Shown here: in pieces, positions 45,336 to 53,872 of the stretch
Layout: every line of letters starts with the position of its first letter
How positions within the stretch are numbered: the stretch's first letter is position 1
Origin: Gordonia sp. OPL2
GTDB lineage: Bacteria > Actinomycetota > Actinomycetes > Mycobacteriales > Mycobacteriaceae
DNA length: 64,000 bases
Reading direction: 5' to 3'
Assembly: GCF_003797825.1 (NCBI RefSeq)
Contig: NZ_RKME01000022.1
Span: 34,043-98,042 of the forward strand
The notes under the pieces: model-generated
What the model saw: only the letters and a program-made list of their open reading frames with translations
What the model was told of the DNA's origin: nothing
The model's database searches: none
Made by a program: the position numbers and the translations under genes

Positions 45336-46889
45336 TCAGCTAGAACTACCTGAACGTTGCTCCCGCATCGCTCCCCGCACCTCGTTCTTGAGGATCTTCC
45401 CGACCTTCGACCGTGGCAGCTCCGTCCAGATCTCGATTTCTTTGGGGGCCTTGACGCTGCCGATGCGCTCCTTCACGAAGGCGATGATGTCGTCGGCGCC
45501 GGCGTTCTGGCCCGAGCGTAATTCGACTGCCGCAGTGACACGTTCGCCCCACTTGTCGTCGGGGAGCCCGACCACGGCCGAATCCTTGACGGCCGGGTGG
45601 GCCAGGAGCGCCTGCTCCACCTCCGCCGAGTACACGTTGAAACCGCCACTGATGATCATGTCCTTGGCGCGGTCGACGACGAACAGGAATCCGTCGTCGT
45701 CGAGATAGCCGATGTCGCCGGTGTGGTGCCAACCGAAGGCACTGACCTCCGCTGTCGCCGTGGGGTTGTCGTGATAGCCGTCCATCACTAGGGGTCCCCG
45801 GACGACGATCTCGCCCCGCTGTCCCCGGGACACCATCGCGCCGTTCTCGTCCATGATCGCGACGGTCGTCAGAGGTGTCGGGCGGCCCGCCGAGGTCAGT
45901 CGTTCGGTCGCGACAGAACCGTCGGCGCGGAAATGATCGGCCGGTGCGAGGGTCGCGATCATGTTGGGCGCCTCGGTCTGTCCGAACAACTGCCCCAACA
46001 CGGGACCGATCCGCGACAGCGCCTCCTCGAGACGCGTCGGAGACATCGGTGCCGCGCCGTACCACAGGCACCGCAACGACGACAGGTCCCGTGAGTCCAG
46101 GTCCGGGTGATCGAGCACCCCGTAGATCACCGTCGGCGGCAGGAATGCATGGGTGATCTGATGATGTTCGATGAGACGCAGGAACTCCCCGATGTCGGGG
46201 GCCCGCATGATCACCACCTCACCACCGAGACTCAGAATCGGGAAGGTCAGCACGCCGGCGGAATGCGTGAGCGGCGCCAGCGCGAGATAGCGTGGCCGGT
46301 CACCGAAAGGGTAACTCATCAGCGCCAGGGCGGTCGAGGTCATCATGTTGTTCTCGGTCAGCCTGACCCCCTTGGGTTTACCCGTGGTGCCACCGGTTCC
46401 GGCCAGCATGCACAGACCGCCGTCGGGTCGGAGCGCGACATCGGGTTTCGCCCTGTGTTCGGCCAGCCAGCTGTCGAAGGTGTGCGCCCAGGCCACCTCT
46501 CCGTCGAGACAGACCAGCCACTCGAGCGCCGGCAGTTGTGCGCGGATCTTGTCGACCAGTCCGGCGAACTTCTCCTGGAAGAACAGGAACCGGCAGCCGA
46601 ACAGTTGGAAGAGCTGACGATTCTCGTCGGCCTCGTTCCGCGGGTTGACCGGGCACCAGACGGCACCGGCCCGCGAGATGCCGAACACGCACGTGAGCGC
46701 GAGGGGATCGTTGGCCGACAGGACCGCGACGCGGTCACCGGCCCCGATGCCGGTGTGCTGCAACGCCCCGGCGATGTCGACGGACCGATCCTGCACGTCG
46801 CCGTAGGAGACGGTCACCCCGCCGGTCGTGAGGCATGGCGCCTCACGACCGAGCGAGGCGCCCTTGTCGAGATACTCCGCGAGACGCAT
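45336..46889 (-). CDS. long-chain fatty-acid / acyl-CoA synthetase (FadD-like)
   Basis: A 517-residue ANL-superfamily adenylate-forming enzyme. The ATP motif TGGTTGKPKGV, YGAAPM, GQTEAPN, the hinge region GFLFVVDRAKDMIISGGFNVYSAEVE and the catalytic Lys in PRSKVGKILKNEVR are all intact. It activates a carboxylic acid with ATP and loads CoA. Chain length cannot be predicted. ATG 46889 (MRLAEYLDKGAS) is chosen. The open frame continues upstream into the previous gene but is not coding there. It is last in a three-gene operon (SDR, saccharopine-dehydrogenase-like, synthetase), starting 8 bp after the preceding stop. Confidence 0.9.
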   Translation of the reverse strand: MRLAEYLDKGASLGREAPCLTTGGVTVSYGDVQDRSVDIAGALQHTGIGAGDRVAVLSANDPLALTCVFGISRAGAVWCPVNPRNEADENRQLFQLFGCRFLFFQEKFAGLVDKIRAQLPALEWLVCLDGEVAWAHTFDSWLAEHRAKPDVALRPDGGLCMLAGTGGTTGKPKGVRLTENNMMTSTALALMSYPFGDRPRYLALAPLTHSAGVLTFPILSLGGEVVIMRAPDIGEFLRLIEHHQITHAFLPPTVIYGVLDHPDLDSRDLSSLRCLWYGAAPMSPTRLEEALSRIGPVLGQLFGQTEAPNMIATLAPADHFRADGSVATERLTSAGRPTPLTTVAIMDENGAMVSRGQRGEIVVRGPLVMDGYHDNPTATAEVSAFGWHHTGDIGYLDDDGFLFVVDRAKDMIISGGFNVYSAEVEQALLAHPAVKDSAVVGLPDDKWGERVTAAVELRSGQNAGADDIIAFVKERIGSVKAPKEIEIWTELPRSKVGKILKNEVRGAMREQRSGSSS

Positions 46890-46897
46890 CGTCGGAC

Positions 46898-48025
46898 TCA
46901 GCGGGCGATGGTCGTGATCGGGTCCAGGACCAATCCGAAGGCGCGCAGGGTACCCAGCAGCTCGCGATGCCCGAATGCCTGGCAGCTGGACGCGAAACCG
47001 ACCTTGCGTGGCTGACCGGCGAGGAGTTCGGCGGCAGCGTGTGCGTTGAGCAGTGCGGTCTGCTTGTAGTTGCAGTTGCCGTGGATCACGCAGTGGGCCC
47101 GGCCGAGCGGACCCGATGCGTACACCGAATCCAGCGAGGTGTTGATGCGCGGATTCTCCCGCGGCGGCATCTCGCTGCGGATCGCCGCCGACTGCTCGTC
47201 GATGATCCGGTACTTCTCCTCCTCGGACTTGCCCTCCATCTGCTCGAGGGCGGCTGCGACGAGCACCGGAACACCCTGCATCAGAGGGCGATTGAACACA
47301 CCACCCAGAGCCTTGGCGGTCGAGACACGCGGGTCGTTCTTGAACCACACCGGGTGTGACGTCCCGCCCCAGGGCAATGCCAGCCCCAACTCGTGCTGGC
47401 CGGGCACACTCACCGTGTACAGCCCCTCCTCCGGAGGCCATTCCACGTACTCGTTCTGCTCGAGGTAGTAGGCCTTGGCGAACGCCGCGTTGGTCAGGAT
47501 GGTGTTGGTCGACGCCACCGTGGGGTGGCCCTTCCAGAACACCTGGATGTCGAGGGTGTCCAGGCCCGGATTCTCCAGACAGATGTTCGCGGCGATCTCA
47601 CCGATCGTGTACATCTGGGCGAGCCCGGGTGTGAGAACCAGTCCACGCGAGGCGAAATCCGCCCCGTAGCGCGCCTCGGCGTCGATCATCCAGTTCTGTT
47701 CACCGTTGGTGTCGGTGTAGTGCGCGCCGATCTCGAGGCACGCCTGCGCGACCTCGTGACCGTATCGGGCGAAGGGTCCGACCGTGTTGAGGACGACATC
47801 GGCGCCGCGGAACGCCTCGACGAGGGCTGCCGTCGTGTGTTCGACCTCGACGATCTCGTGGTCGACGGTGTCGATGCCGGGAACGGCGTCGACAGCGCCC
47901 TTGACGCGGCCGTGATCACGGCCCGCGGCCAAGAACGGGATGTTGTACTCGCGCAGGTATTCACAGATGAGACGTCCGGTGTATCCGGAGGCTCCGTAGA
48001 CGACGACACGCTTGTCGGTGGACAT
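46898..48025 (-). CDS. saccharopine-dehydrogenase-type NAD(P)-binding protein
   Basis: A 375-residue member of the saccharopine dehydrogenase/trans-acting enoyl reductase superfamily. It begins with VVVYGASGYTGRLICEYL, the GxSGxTG nucleotide motif shared by these proteins. It then has ADVVLNTVGPFARYG, and a later conserved segment NPRINTSLDSVYASGPLG. Mycobacterial relatives act in lipid biosynthesis as stand-alone enoyl reductases. Here it lies between an SDR and an acyl-CoA synthetase, consistent with modification of an acyl substrate, though the step is unknown. ATG 48025 follows GAGGAGATCAG. Confidence 0.85.
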   Translation of the reverse strand: MSTDKRVVVYGASGYTGRLICEYLREYNIPFLAAGRDHGRVKGAVDAVPGIDTVDHEIVEVEHTTAALVEAFRGADVVLNTVGPFARYGHEVAQACLEIGAHYTDTNGEQNWMIDAEARYGADFASRGLVLTPGLAQMYTIGEIAANICLENPGLDTLDIQVFWKGHPTVASTNTILTNAAFAKAYYLEQNEYVEWPPEEGLYTVSVPGQHELGLALPWGGTSHPVWFKNDPRVSTAKALGGVFNRPLMQGVPVLVAAALEQMEGKSEEEKYRIIDEQSAAIRSEMPPRENPRINTSLDSVYASGPLGRAHCVIHGNCNYKQTALLNAHAAAELLAGQPRKVGFASSCQAFGHRELLGTLRAFGLVLDPITTIAR

Positions 48026-48098
48026 GACTGATCTCCTCGGGTCGGTGATGTGGCGGTGGGATGTGGCAGTGGGGTGCGGGATGGGGGAAGCGGTCGGG

Positions 48099-48902
48099 TC
48101 ACATACCCATGCCGCCGTCGACGGGGAGTCCCGCGCCGGTGATGAACTTGGCGGCGCCGGAGGCGAGGAACACGACAGCATCGGCCATGTCGTCGACCTG
48201 CCCGAGCCGCCCGAGCGGGGTCATCTCCGCGACCGCCTGGGCCGCAGCCTCCGGAGACGGGAAGAGGCCCAGTTCTGCGCAGTCGACAGCGAGCTTGTTG
48301 CCCATGGCCGTCGGGGTGAGCGCCGGGTAGATCGAGTTGACGCGGACTCCGTAGCCGAGCTTGCCGGATTCGGCCGCGGCCACCCGGGTGAGCCGGTCGA
48401 TGCCCGATTTGGTCGCCGAGTAGACACTGATCCCCGGGAACGCGATGGTTGCGGCGACCGAGGCGATGTTGACCACGGCTCCGCCCTTGCCGGCCGGACC
48501 GCCCGGGCGCATCGCCCGGAAGGCGTGCTTGATGCCGAGTGCGGTGCCGAGCACGTTCACCTCGAGCATCTTCGACGCGGCGGCGGCGTCGAGATCGACC
48601 AGCAGATTGGTGACCTCGATGCCTGCGTTGTTCACGACGATGTCGAGGCCGCCGAGTGACTGGACCGTGGCGGCGACGGCGGCTTCCCACGCCGAGTCGT
48701 CGGTGACGTCGAGCGCGACGAACTCCGCCTTCACACCTCGGGCCCGCAGATTCTCGACGGTCTCCTGGCCACCGTCAGCATTGACGTCGCCGATCGCGAC
48801 CGACGCGCCGGCACCGGCCAACGCGTCCGCCATACCCGCGCCCAGACCCTGCGCACCGCCTGTCACCAGTGCCGTTCGCCCGGTCAAGTCGTAACTCGTC
48901 AT
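48099..48902 (-). CDS. short-chain dehydrogenase (classical SDR, FabG-like)
   Basis: A 267-residue classical SDR, first gene of the operon. It has TGGAQGLG for the cofactor, NNAGIEVTN, catalytic Ser in NIASVAAT, and YSATKSG. The segment SIYPALTPTAMGNK matches substrate-loop positions, and the C terminus is VDGGMGM. It is likely a 3-hydroxyacyl or secondary-alcohol dehydrogenase for a lipid. ATG 48902 is supported by AAAGGAGAGG. Its promoter faces that of the TetR gene, with paired operators between them. Confidence 0.9.
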   Translation of the reverse strand: MTSYDLTGRTALVTGGAQGLGAGMADALAGAGASVAIGDVNADGGQETVENLRARGVKAEFVALDVTDDSAWEAAVAATVQSLGGLDIVVNNAGIEVTNLLVDLDAAAASKMLEVNVLGTALGIKHAFRAMRPGGPAGKGGAVVNIASVAATIAFPGISVYSATKSGIDRLTRVAAAESGKLGYGVRVNSIYPALTPTAMGNKLAVDCAELGLFPSPEAAAQAVAEMTPLGRLGQVDDMADAVVFLASGAAKFITGAGLPVDGGMGM

Positions 48903-49004
48903 CCGCACCTCTCCTTTGAAGTCGGCAGATCGTGGAGTCGACACCGCCGCGCGGTGTGACACACAGCACATATCGACTGTGTCGCACGCCACAGTAGGCA
49001 GAAG

Positions 49005-49044
49005 TCTTGACAGTCGTCAAGAGAATCCTTGACAGTTGTCAAGG
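49005..49044. promoter_or_regulatory. paired TetR operators, 22 bp apart, divergent promoter
   Basis: TCTTGACAGTCGTCAAGA (49005-49022) and CCTTGACAGTTGTCAAGG (49027-49044) share the core TTGACAGT(C/T)GTCAA. The second has perfect 8-bp arms. Their centres are 22 bp apart. They sit about 105 bp before the SDR start and 84 bp before the TetR start, fitting joint control of both. Confidence 0.82.
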
Positions 49045-49127
49045 GCGGTCGTCAGGTAGATCGCCCCGGAGAACCGGATAGACTCGCTGCACACCGAGAT
49101 GTGACCCAGACGACAGGATCGACAGCA

Positions 49128-49766
49128 GTGACACAGGTCGACGACCGCAGAGCGCGCGTCACCGAACGCTCCCGCGACAAGTTCGAGGAGCGGCGGACAG
49201 AGCTTGCCCTGGCGACGCTGCACACGCTGGCCGAGCTCGGGTACGCGCGGACAAGTCTGCGGGAGATCGCGCAGAACTCCGAGTACTCCCATGGAGTCCT
49301 GCACTACTACTTCTCGGACAAGCTGGATCTCATCGCGCATGCCGTTCGTCAGTACGAGGCGGTATGCGTCACGCGCTACGACGAGGTGGTCGCCAACGCC
49401 GAGGACGCCGACCAGCTCCGGGCCGACTTCGCGAGCACCTTCTTCGCGACGCTGACGGCCGACGCCGCGATCCACCGGCTCTGGTACGACCTGCGTAATC
49501 AGAGCCTTTTCGACGACTCGTTCCGCGCGGATGTGCTCGAGATCGAGTCGCGTCGTGAGCAGATGATCTGGCGCGTCATCGCGCGGTACTGCGAGTTCTG
49601 CGGCACCGAACCGGCGATGCCGTCGTCGACGGCCTACGTCATGGTCGACGGCATCTTCCAGCGCGCACTACTGCATCAGATCGCCGGGCGCACCGACGAG
49701 ATCAACGATGCACGAGCACAATTGGGTGCCGTGTTCGATCTGTTGTCCAGCCATCGGTCGGGCTGA
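49128..49766 (+). CDS. TetR-family regulator of the SDR/synthetase operon
   Basis: A 212-residue TetR regulator. The DNA-binding domain spans about residues 15-62, with SLREIAQNSEYSHGVLHYYFSDKLDL as turn and recognition helix. The C-terminal domain is of the group that senses acyl or lipid-like ligands (DLRNQSLFDDSFRADVLEIE), by similarity only. GTG 49128 follows AGGA at nine bases. GTG 49101 is an alternative. Its divergent position and the twin palindromes make it the probable repressor of the three-gene operon and of itself. Confidence 0.9.
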   Translation: MTQVDDRRARVTERSRDKFEERRTELALATLHTLAELGYARTSLREIAQNSEYSHGVLHYYFSDKLDLIAHAVRQYEAVCVTRYDEVVANAEDADQLRADFASTFFATLTADAAIHRLWYDLRNQSLFDDSFRADVLEIESRREQMIWRVIARYCEFCGTEPAMPSSTAYVMVDGIFQRALLHQIAGRTDEINDARAQLGAVFDLLSSHRSG

Positions 49767-49872
49767 GCCGGCAGGCCGCGCAGGGCACGGCACGTCGCGA
49801 CCGGCGTTCGACCGGTCGAGCGGATTTCCCGACGCGCCGCACCGACAGTTCGACGCCCACCGCGCCGTCCGG

Positions 49873-50547
49873 TCACTCCGATGAGACGGGATCGGGCCGC
49901 GTAGACGACGTCAGCACGATGTTGTCGAACCGTCGGCGGGTGACCTCCGGGATCTCGATGCCCGCGAGTGCCTCGATGATGATGGTGTCCGCGATGTCGC
50001 GGACCTTCACGTTCTCCTGCTGTGACCGCCACTTGAGTACGTCGATCGCACGGTCCTCGGTGACGCCGTAGACGAGCATCAGCATGCCCTTCGCCTGCTC
50101 GATCGACGCGCGCGACGTACGGAAGTTCATGACTTCGGCGTCGACCCGCTGTTTGACGGACTCGTCGACCGAACCGGACAGATCCAGATAGAACCCCTCG
50201 GTGCCGATCGCGCGGCCGTCGGGGTCGTAGATCGTGTGTGCGATGACCGTCACCGGGTGAATCCGACCGCGGGTGTCGATGATGCGGTGGCGGCTGGAGA
50301 ACGGTGCGTGGTTGGTGAGCATCTCCGCGACCATCGCCTCGAAATGGGCGCGGTCGTCGGGATGTTTGTGCTGAGCCATGAGCTCCGTCGACGGGGTGAC
50401 CTGTCCGGGCTCGTACCCATGGAGCCAGGCCACCTCATCGGACCATTCCCAGCGCTCACCCTCATACAGGAAGCGGAAGCTGCCCACCCGCTGCATCCCG
50501 TTGTCGCGCGTTCCGCCCGTCCCGTCGACGGACGTGAAGTTCTCCAC
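49873..50547 (-). CDS. PAS and ANTAR domain regulator
   Basis: A 224-residue protein with a PAS domain of the PAS_3 type (about 25-130: FRFLYEGERWEWSDEVAWLHGY, HPDDRAHFEAMVAEML, RIIDTRGRIHPVTVIAHTIYDPDGRAIGTEGFYLDLS) and a C-terminal ANTAR RNA-binding domain (about 150-210: RASIEQAKGMLMLVYGVTEDRAIDVLKWRSQQENVKVRDIADTII). ANTAR proteins prevent transcription termination by binding tandem stem-loops in nascent RNA. The PAS part would provide the signal. GTG 50547 is chosen for GGAGG 11 bases upstream. Its targets are unknown. No tandem ANTAR hairpin was recognised nearby. Confidence 0.88.
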   Translation of the reverse strand: MENFTSVDGTGGTRDNGMQRVGSFRFLYEGERWEWSDEVAWLHGYEPGQVTPSTELMAQHKHPDDRAHFEAMVAEMLTNHAPFSSRHRIIDTRGRIHPVTVIAHTIYDPDGRAIGTEGFYLDLSGSVDESVKQRVDAEVMNFRTSRASIEQAKGMLMLVYGVTEDRAIDVLKWRSQQENVKVRDIADTIIIEALAGIEIPEVTRRRFDNIVLTSSTRPDPVSSE

Positions 50548-50909
50548 CTGTATGTGTGCCTCCGGTGCAGCCCTGCCGCCGAGAGGGCGGCTGGGCACCA
50601 ACAGTCGAATCCGGCCGCTGCTGCTTAACTGCCTCGACAATGATAGCCGGAAGAACGCAGGTGGGAGCGGCCACCGGGGCTACAAGGATTGAACCCCGGA
50701 GACCTCACCCCGACAGACTCCGCGGCGCCCATCGGTGGCTGGCCCAGTTGTACCCACGCGCCGGCGGGCACAAACAGGAGGAGACGGGAAGCGCCGCAGT
50801 TGTGGGAAGCGAGGATCAGCTGATCGGCGCGATCAGGACGTCGCGGATTTCGCGGCCGATCTCGTACACATTCGACAGATCGCGTTCGCGTGACGCGGCA
50901 GCGCCCGGA
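50548..50909. other. 362-bp gene-free gap
   Basis: Between the PAS-ANTAR start and the stop of a DHFR-fold gene transcribed toward it. It should contain the PAS-ANTAR promoter, and probably the end of the upstream transcript. No gene or tRNA is supported. A stretch at about 50685-50697 (CAAGGATTGAACC) faintly resembles a tRNA T-arm but lacks a matching stem. Confidence 0.5.
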
Positions 50910-51461
50910 TCAGCTCGCCGGGCCGTAGACCAGGTGCAAGACGCCATTCTCGAAGGACTCGCTCTCGAGCAGGGCCAGCTTCGTCTGCCCCATACCGTCG
51001 GGGAAGAGCCGTGCACCCGAACCCAGGACGACCGGGTAGACCAGCATGTGCAGTTCGTCCACCAGCCCGTCGGCCAGCAGCGCGCGGACCAGTGTGCCGC
51101 TGCCGCTGATGTAGATGTTGCCGTCGGTCTGCGCTTTGAGGGTGCGGATCGCCGCCGGGTCGTAGGCGCCGAGGATGGTCGAGTTGTTCCACTCGTCGCC
51201 GTTCTCGAGCGTGGACGACACCACGTACTTGGGGCTGTCGTTGAAGAACGGCGCACCCGGATCGTCCTCGGCGGTACGTGTCGACCACGCCGGCGCGAAC
51301 ATCTGAAAGGTGTTCCGGCCGAGCAGGATCGCGGTGCTCGAACCGGTCAGCTCGCCCAACGCCTCCGCCACTCCCGCCGGGAACCCGTACTCGAACGTGA
51401 AACTCGGGTCCTCGTAACTCCCGTCGAGGCTCACGAACTCATGTACGAGAATCTTGCCCAT
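50910..51461 (-). CDS. dihydrofolate-reductase-fold protein (RibD C-terminal type)
   Basis: A 183-residue protein with the DHFR/RibD_C fold. It opens with MGKILVHEFVSLDGSYEDP, has LLGRNTFQMFAPAW (NADPH-binding), KYVVSSTLEN, IYISGSGTLVRALLADGLVDELHMLVYPVVLGSGARLFPDG, and a final strand LVYGPAS. These small actinobacterial proteins, often called YyaP/YwjB-like, are reductases of unknown substrate and not the housekeeping DHFR. AGGAG lies seven bases before ATG 51461. A second paralogous gene lies immediately upstream, suggesting tandem duplication and divergence. Confidence 0.88.
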   Translation of the reverse strand: MGKILVHEFVSLDGSYEDPSFTFEYGFPAGVAEALGELTGSSTAILLGRNTFQMFAPAWSTRTAEDDPGAPFFNDSPKYVVSSTLENGDEWNNSTILGAYDPAAIRTLKAQTDGNIYISGSGTLVRALLADGLVDELHMLVYPVVLGSGARLFPDGMGQTKLALLESESFENGVLHLVYGPAS

Positions 51462-51557
51462 CGACCACTCCTCGGTTGTGTCGGCGGCCCTCACGGCCAC
51501 CGGTCTGCACATGATGACCCGGGTCGCACCGAAAAGTCATCGGACACGACCATTCGG

Positions 51558-52136
51558 TCAGGCGGCGCCTGTGCCGCCGGCCCCGTCGACCGGCGTGTAG
51601 TTCAGCAGCGCGACGCCATTGCTGAACGACTTCGCCTGCATCAACGACAGTTTCGGGATCTCCACGCCGTCCGGAACGAGTCCGCGCCCACGGCCCTGCA
51701 CCGCGGGGTACACGAAGAGCCGGTACTCGTCGACGAGGCCGGCCGTGATCAGCGCGTGGGTGAGCGTGATGCTGCCGGTGACGACGATGTCCTGCCCGTC
51801 GCGGTTCTTCAGATCGCGCACACCCGCGAGGACGTCGTCGCCCGGGATGATCGACGAGTTCTGCCAGTCGGGGTCGGTCATCGTCGAGGTGACGACGTAC
51901 TTGTCGACAGCGTTCAGGTAGTCGGTGACGCCGGTCGCGTCGTCCTGCTGATGTGGCCAGAAGCCACGGAAGTCCTCGAACGTCTGGCGCCCGAGCAGCA
52001 GAGCGTCTGCCGTGGAGTCCTGCCTGTGGCTCTCCTCGATGAGGTCGGGCGTCTGATCGGTCGGGTCGAACCAGGACGTGATCATCTCGATGCAACCGTC
52101 GATGGTGATGTTCTGGGTGACGACGAGCTTGCGCAT
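51558..52136 (-). CDS. dihydrofolate-reductase-fold protein, second copy
   Basis: A 192-residue DHFR/RibD_C-fold protein, paralogous to its downstream neighbour. It starts with MRKLVVTQNITIDGCIEM, has LLGRQTFEDFRGFW, KYVVTSTMTDPDWQNSS, IVVTGSITLTHALITAGLVDEYRLFVYPAVQGRGRGLVPDG and LLNYTPVDG. A Gly/Ala tail follows. CAGGAGAG precedes ATG 52136. The two copies are co-directional with 96 bp between them and may be co-transcribed. Substrates are unknown. Confidence 0.88.
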   Translation of the reverse strand: MRKLVVTQNITIDGCIEMITSWFDPTDQTPDLIEESHRQDSTADALLLGRQTFEDFRGFWPHQQDDATGVTDYLNAVDKYVVTSTMTDPDWQNSSIIPGDDVLAGVRDLKNRDGQDIVVTGSITLTHALITAGLVDEYRLFVYPAVQGRGRGLVPDGVEIPKLSLMQAKSFSNGVALLNYTPVDGAGGTGAA

Positions 52137-52266
52137 GGTCTCTCCTGTGTGTCGTTTCTCGATTCGTTCTTCCGTTGGTCGTTCTCAGGGGCCGACCCAC
52201 CAGACTGCCGAAGTTCATCGGTGCCTCCGATGAGTTCTCGGGACGCCGCAGGTCAGCACCTGTGTC

Positions 52267-52887
52267 ATGAGCACGACTGAGATCTCACCGACCGCTGCAC
52301 CTGCCGGCATGAGGAGCACGATGATCGATTTCCGGGACGCCTGCGCCGAACTGAATCGGATGGTCGTCCAGATCACCGACCACGACCTCCCGCTGCCCAC
52401 CCCGTGCACCGACTTCGATGTCGCCGGGCTGCTCGGACACGTCGAGGAGTTCGCGACCGGGTTCACCGAGGCCGCCGGCGGTCAGCCGACGGGCCGGGGC
52501 GTCGACGACGTGCGGGGCGACGACCACCGCGCACGCGTCGCAGCACATGTCACCGATCTCGGCGGGGCATGGTCGACGCCGCAACCATGGGCAGGCACCG
52601 GGGACCCGGGTGGGCTGGCGTTGCCGAACGAGACGTGGGGACGGATCGCGCTCACCGAGGTGATCGTCCACGGTTGGGATCTGGCGGTGGCGATCGGCGC
52701 AGATTACCGCCCACCGACCTCCCTCGTGCGAGCCTGCCACGATCATGTCGTCGTCTTCGTGCCCAATGCACCGATCCCGGCGCTCTGGGGAGATCGGGTC
52801 GTCGTCGGCGATGACGACCTCGTGGAGGCGACGGTCGCGATCACTGGCCGGGATCCCCGGGCGTGGCGGAGGGCGCGAGGCCGATGA
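52267..52887 (+). CDS. TIGR03086-family DinB-like metal-binding protein
   Basis: A 206-residue helical-bundle protein of the mycothiol-dependent maleylpyruvate isomerase/DinB-like superfamily (TIGR03086). The metal-binding pattern is visible: His in GLLGHVEEFATGF (about residue 60), and Glu/His in LTEVIVHGWDLAVAIG (about 137-143), where such proteins hold a divalent metal. It has PTPCTDFDVAGLLGHV, the family opening. Many use mycothiol, which this order makes. The reaction is unknown. ATG 52267 is listed, but an internal ATG 15 codons later (MRSTMIDF) is possible. Confidence 0.82.
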   Translation: MSTTEISPTAAPAGMRSTMIDFRDACAELNRMVVQITDHDLPLPTPCTDFDVAGLLGHVEEFATGFTEAAGGQPTGRGVDDVRGDDHRARVAAHVTDLGGAWSTPQPWAGTGDPGGLALPNETWGRIALTEVIVHGWDLAVAIGADYRPPTSLVRACHDHVVVFVPNAPIPALWGDRVVVGDDDLVEATVAITGRDPRAWRRARGR

Positions 52888-52895
52888 GGGGCGAC

Positions 52896-53073
52896 ACGAA
52901 GGTCCCTGAGGAGCGAGCTCATCAGCACCACCCCGACCCCTGAGGAGCGAGCTCATCAGCACCACCCCGACCCCTGAGGAGCGAGCTCATCAGCACCACC
53001 CGATCCCTGAGGAGCGAGCTCGTCAGCGCCACTCCGATCCCTGAGGAGCGAGCTCGCGAGCGTCACGAAGGGC
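52896..53073 (+). repeat. dispersed intergenic repeat cluster, locus E
   Basis: Five plus-strand copies of a unit starting CCCTGAGGAGCGAGCTC at 52904, 52938, 52972, 53005 and 53039, a 33-34-bp period. The first is preceded by ACGAAGGT, and the last ends with GCGTCACGAAGGGC. It follows the TIGR03086 gene and precedes the alpha/beta hydrolase gene by 36 bp, the longest array of the five loci. Confidence 0.88.
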
Positions 53074-53108
53074 ACGCACATGCCTTCTGCGCGCGGTAGT
53101 CTCCGCCT

Positions 53109-53843
53109 ATGGCACAGCAGCACGAGCACTCGGGTCGTACCCTGGTGCTGGTGCACGGTACCCCGCTGTCCCCTTCGGTGTGGGATCAGACGGCCGGCTA
53201 CCTCGGCCACCGGGTGATCCACACTCCCGACTGCACTCGTGTTCCCGATTCCCCGGCCGCACAGGCAAAGCTGGCCGAAGCGGTCATGGCCGAGGTCGTC
53301 GGAGATGTCGATGTCGTCGGGCACTCATTCGGTGGTCAGATCGCGATCGAGATGGCCCTGCTGGCGCCCGACCGCGTGCACAGTCTGATGCTTCTGTGTA
53401 CCCGCGACACCCCGTTCCCACCATTCGCGCCACTCGCCACGCAGGTGCGCAACGCTCACGGCCCAACGGTGGACGCCTCGCTGGAGCGGTGGTTCACCGA
53501 GGCGGAGCTCGACGCAGGCATGGCCGCTATCTCCTCTGCGCGCGAACAGCTTTCGACCGCCGACCCGATCCGATGGGCGGCGGCCCTGGACGCGATCGCC
53601 GGTTACGACAGTTCGGATCTGACGCCCACGTTGCGGATGCCGGTGACCGTGGTCGCCGCCGGCCGGGATCACGTGTCGACTCCGGATGCCATGGGCGATA
53701 TGGCCCGACGGATTCCGTTCGCGAAGTTCGTTGTACGTCCCGATTGGGCTCACATGTCCGCATTCACCGTGCCAGACGTGCTCGCGGAGATCATCGACCA
53801 CGCCACCGACGACTCACGCCTCCTACCGCCGGCCAAACCCTGA
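53109..53843 (+). CDS. alpha/beta-fold hydrolase
   Basis: A 244-residue alpha/beta hydrolase. It has VLVHGTPLSPSVW (oxyanion), the nucleophile elbow GHSFGG (about residue 71), Asp in VVAAGRDHVSTP and a final His in PDWAHMSAF. Such enzymes split esters, lactones or C-C bonds, and the substrate is not deducible. ATG 53109 has only a weak ribosome site. It is followed 30 bp later by a small zinc-finger gene in the same direction, so both are probably one transcript. Confidence 0.88.
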   Translation: MAQQHEHSGRTLVLVHGTPLSPSVWDQTAGYLGHRVIHTPDCTRVPDSPAAQAKLAEAVMAEVVGDVDVVGHSFGGQIAIEMALLAPDRVHSLMLLCTRDTPFPPFAPLATQVRNAHGPTVDASLERWFTEAELDAGMAAISSAREQLSTADPIRWAAALDAIAGYDSSDLTPTLRMPVTVVAAGRDHVSTPDAMGDMARRIPFAKFVVRPDWAHMSAFTVPDVLAEIIDHATDDSRLLPPAKP

Positions 53844-53872
53844 CGACACCCGATCAATCGAACGGAGACCCC

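Noticed and set aside
50675..50720. tRNA-like stretch on the minus strand (GGGGTTCAATCC)
   Set aside because: The T-arm does not pair and no acceptor or anticodon stems could be drawn.
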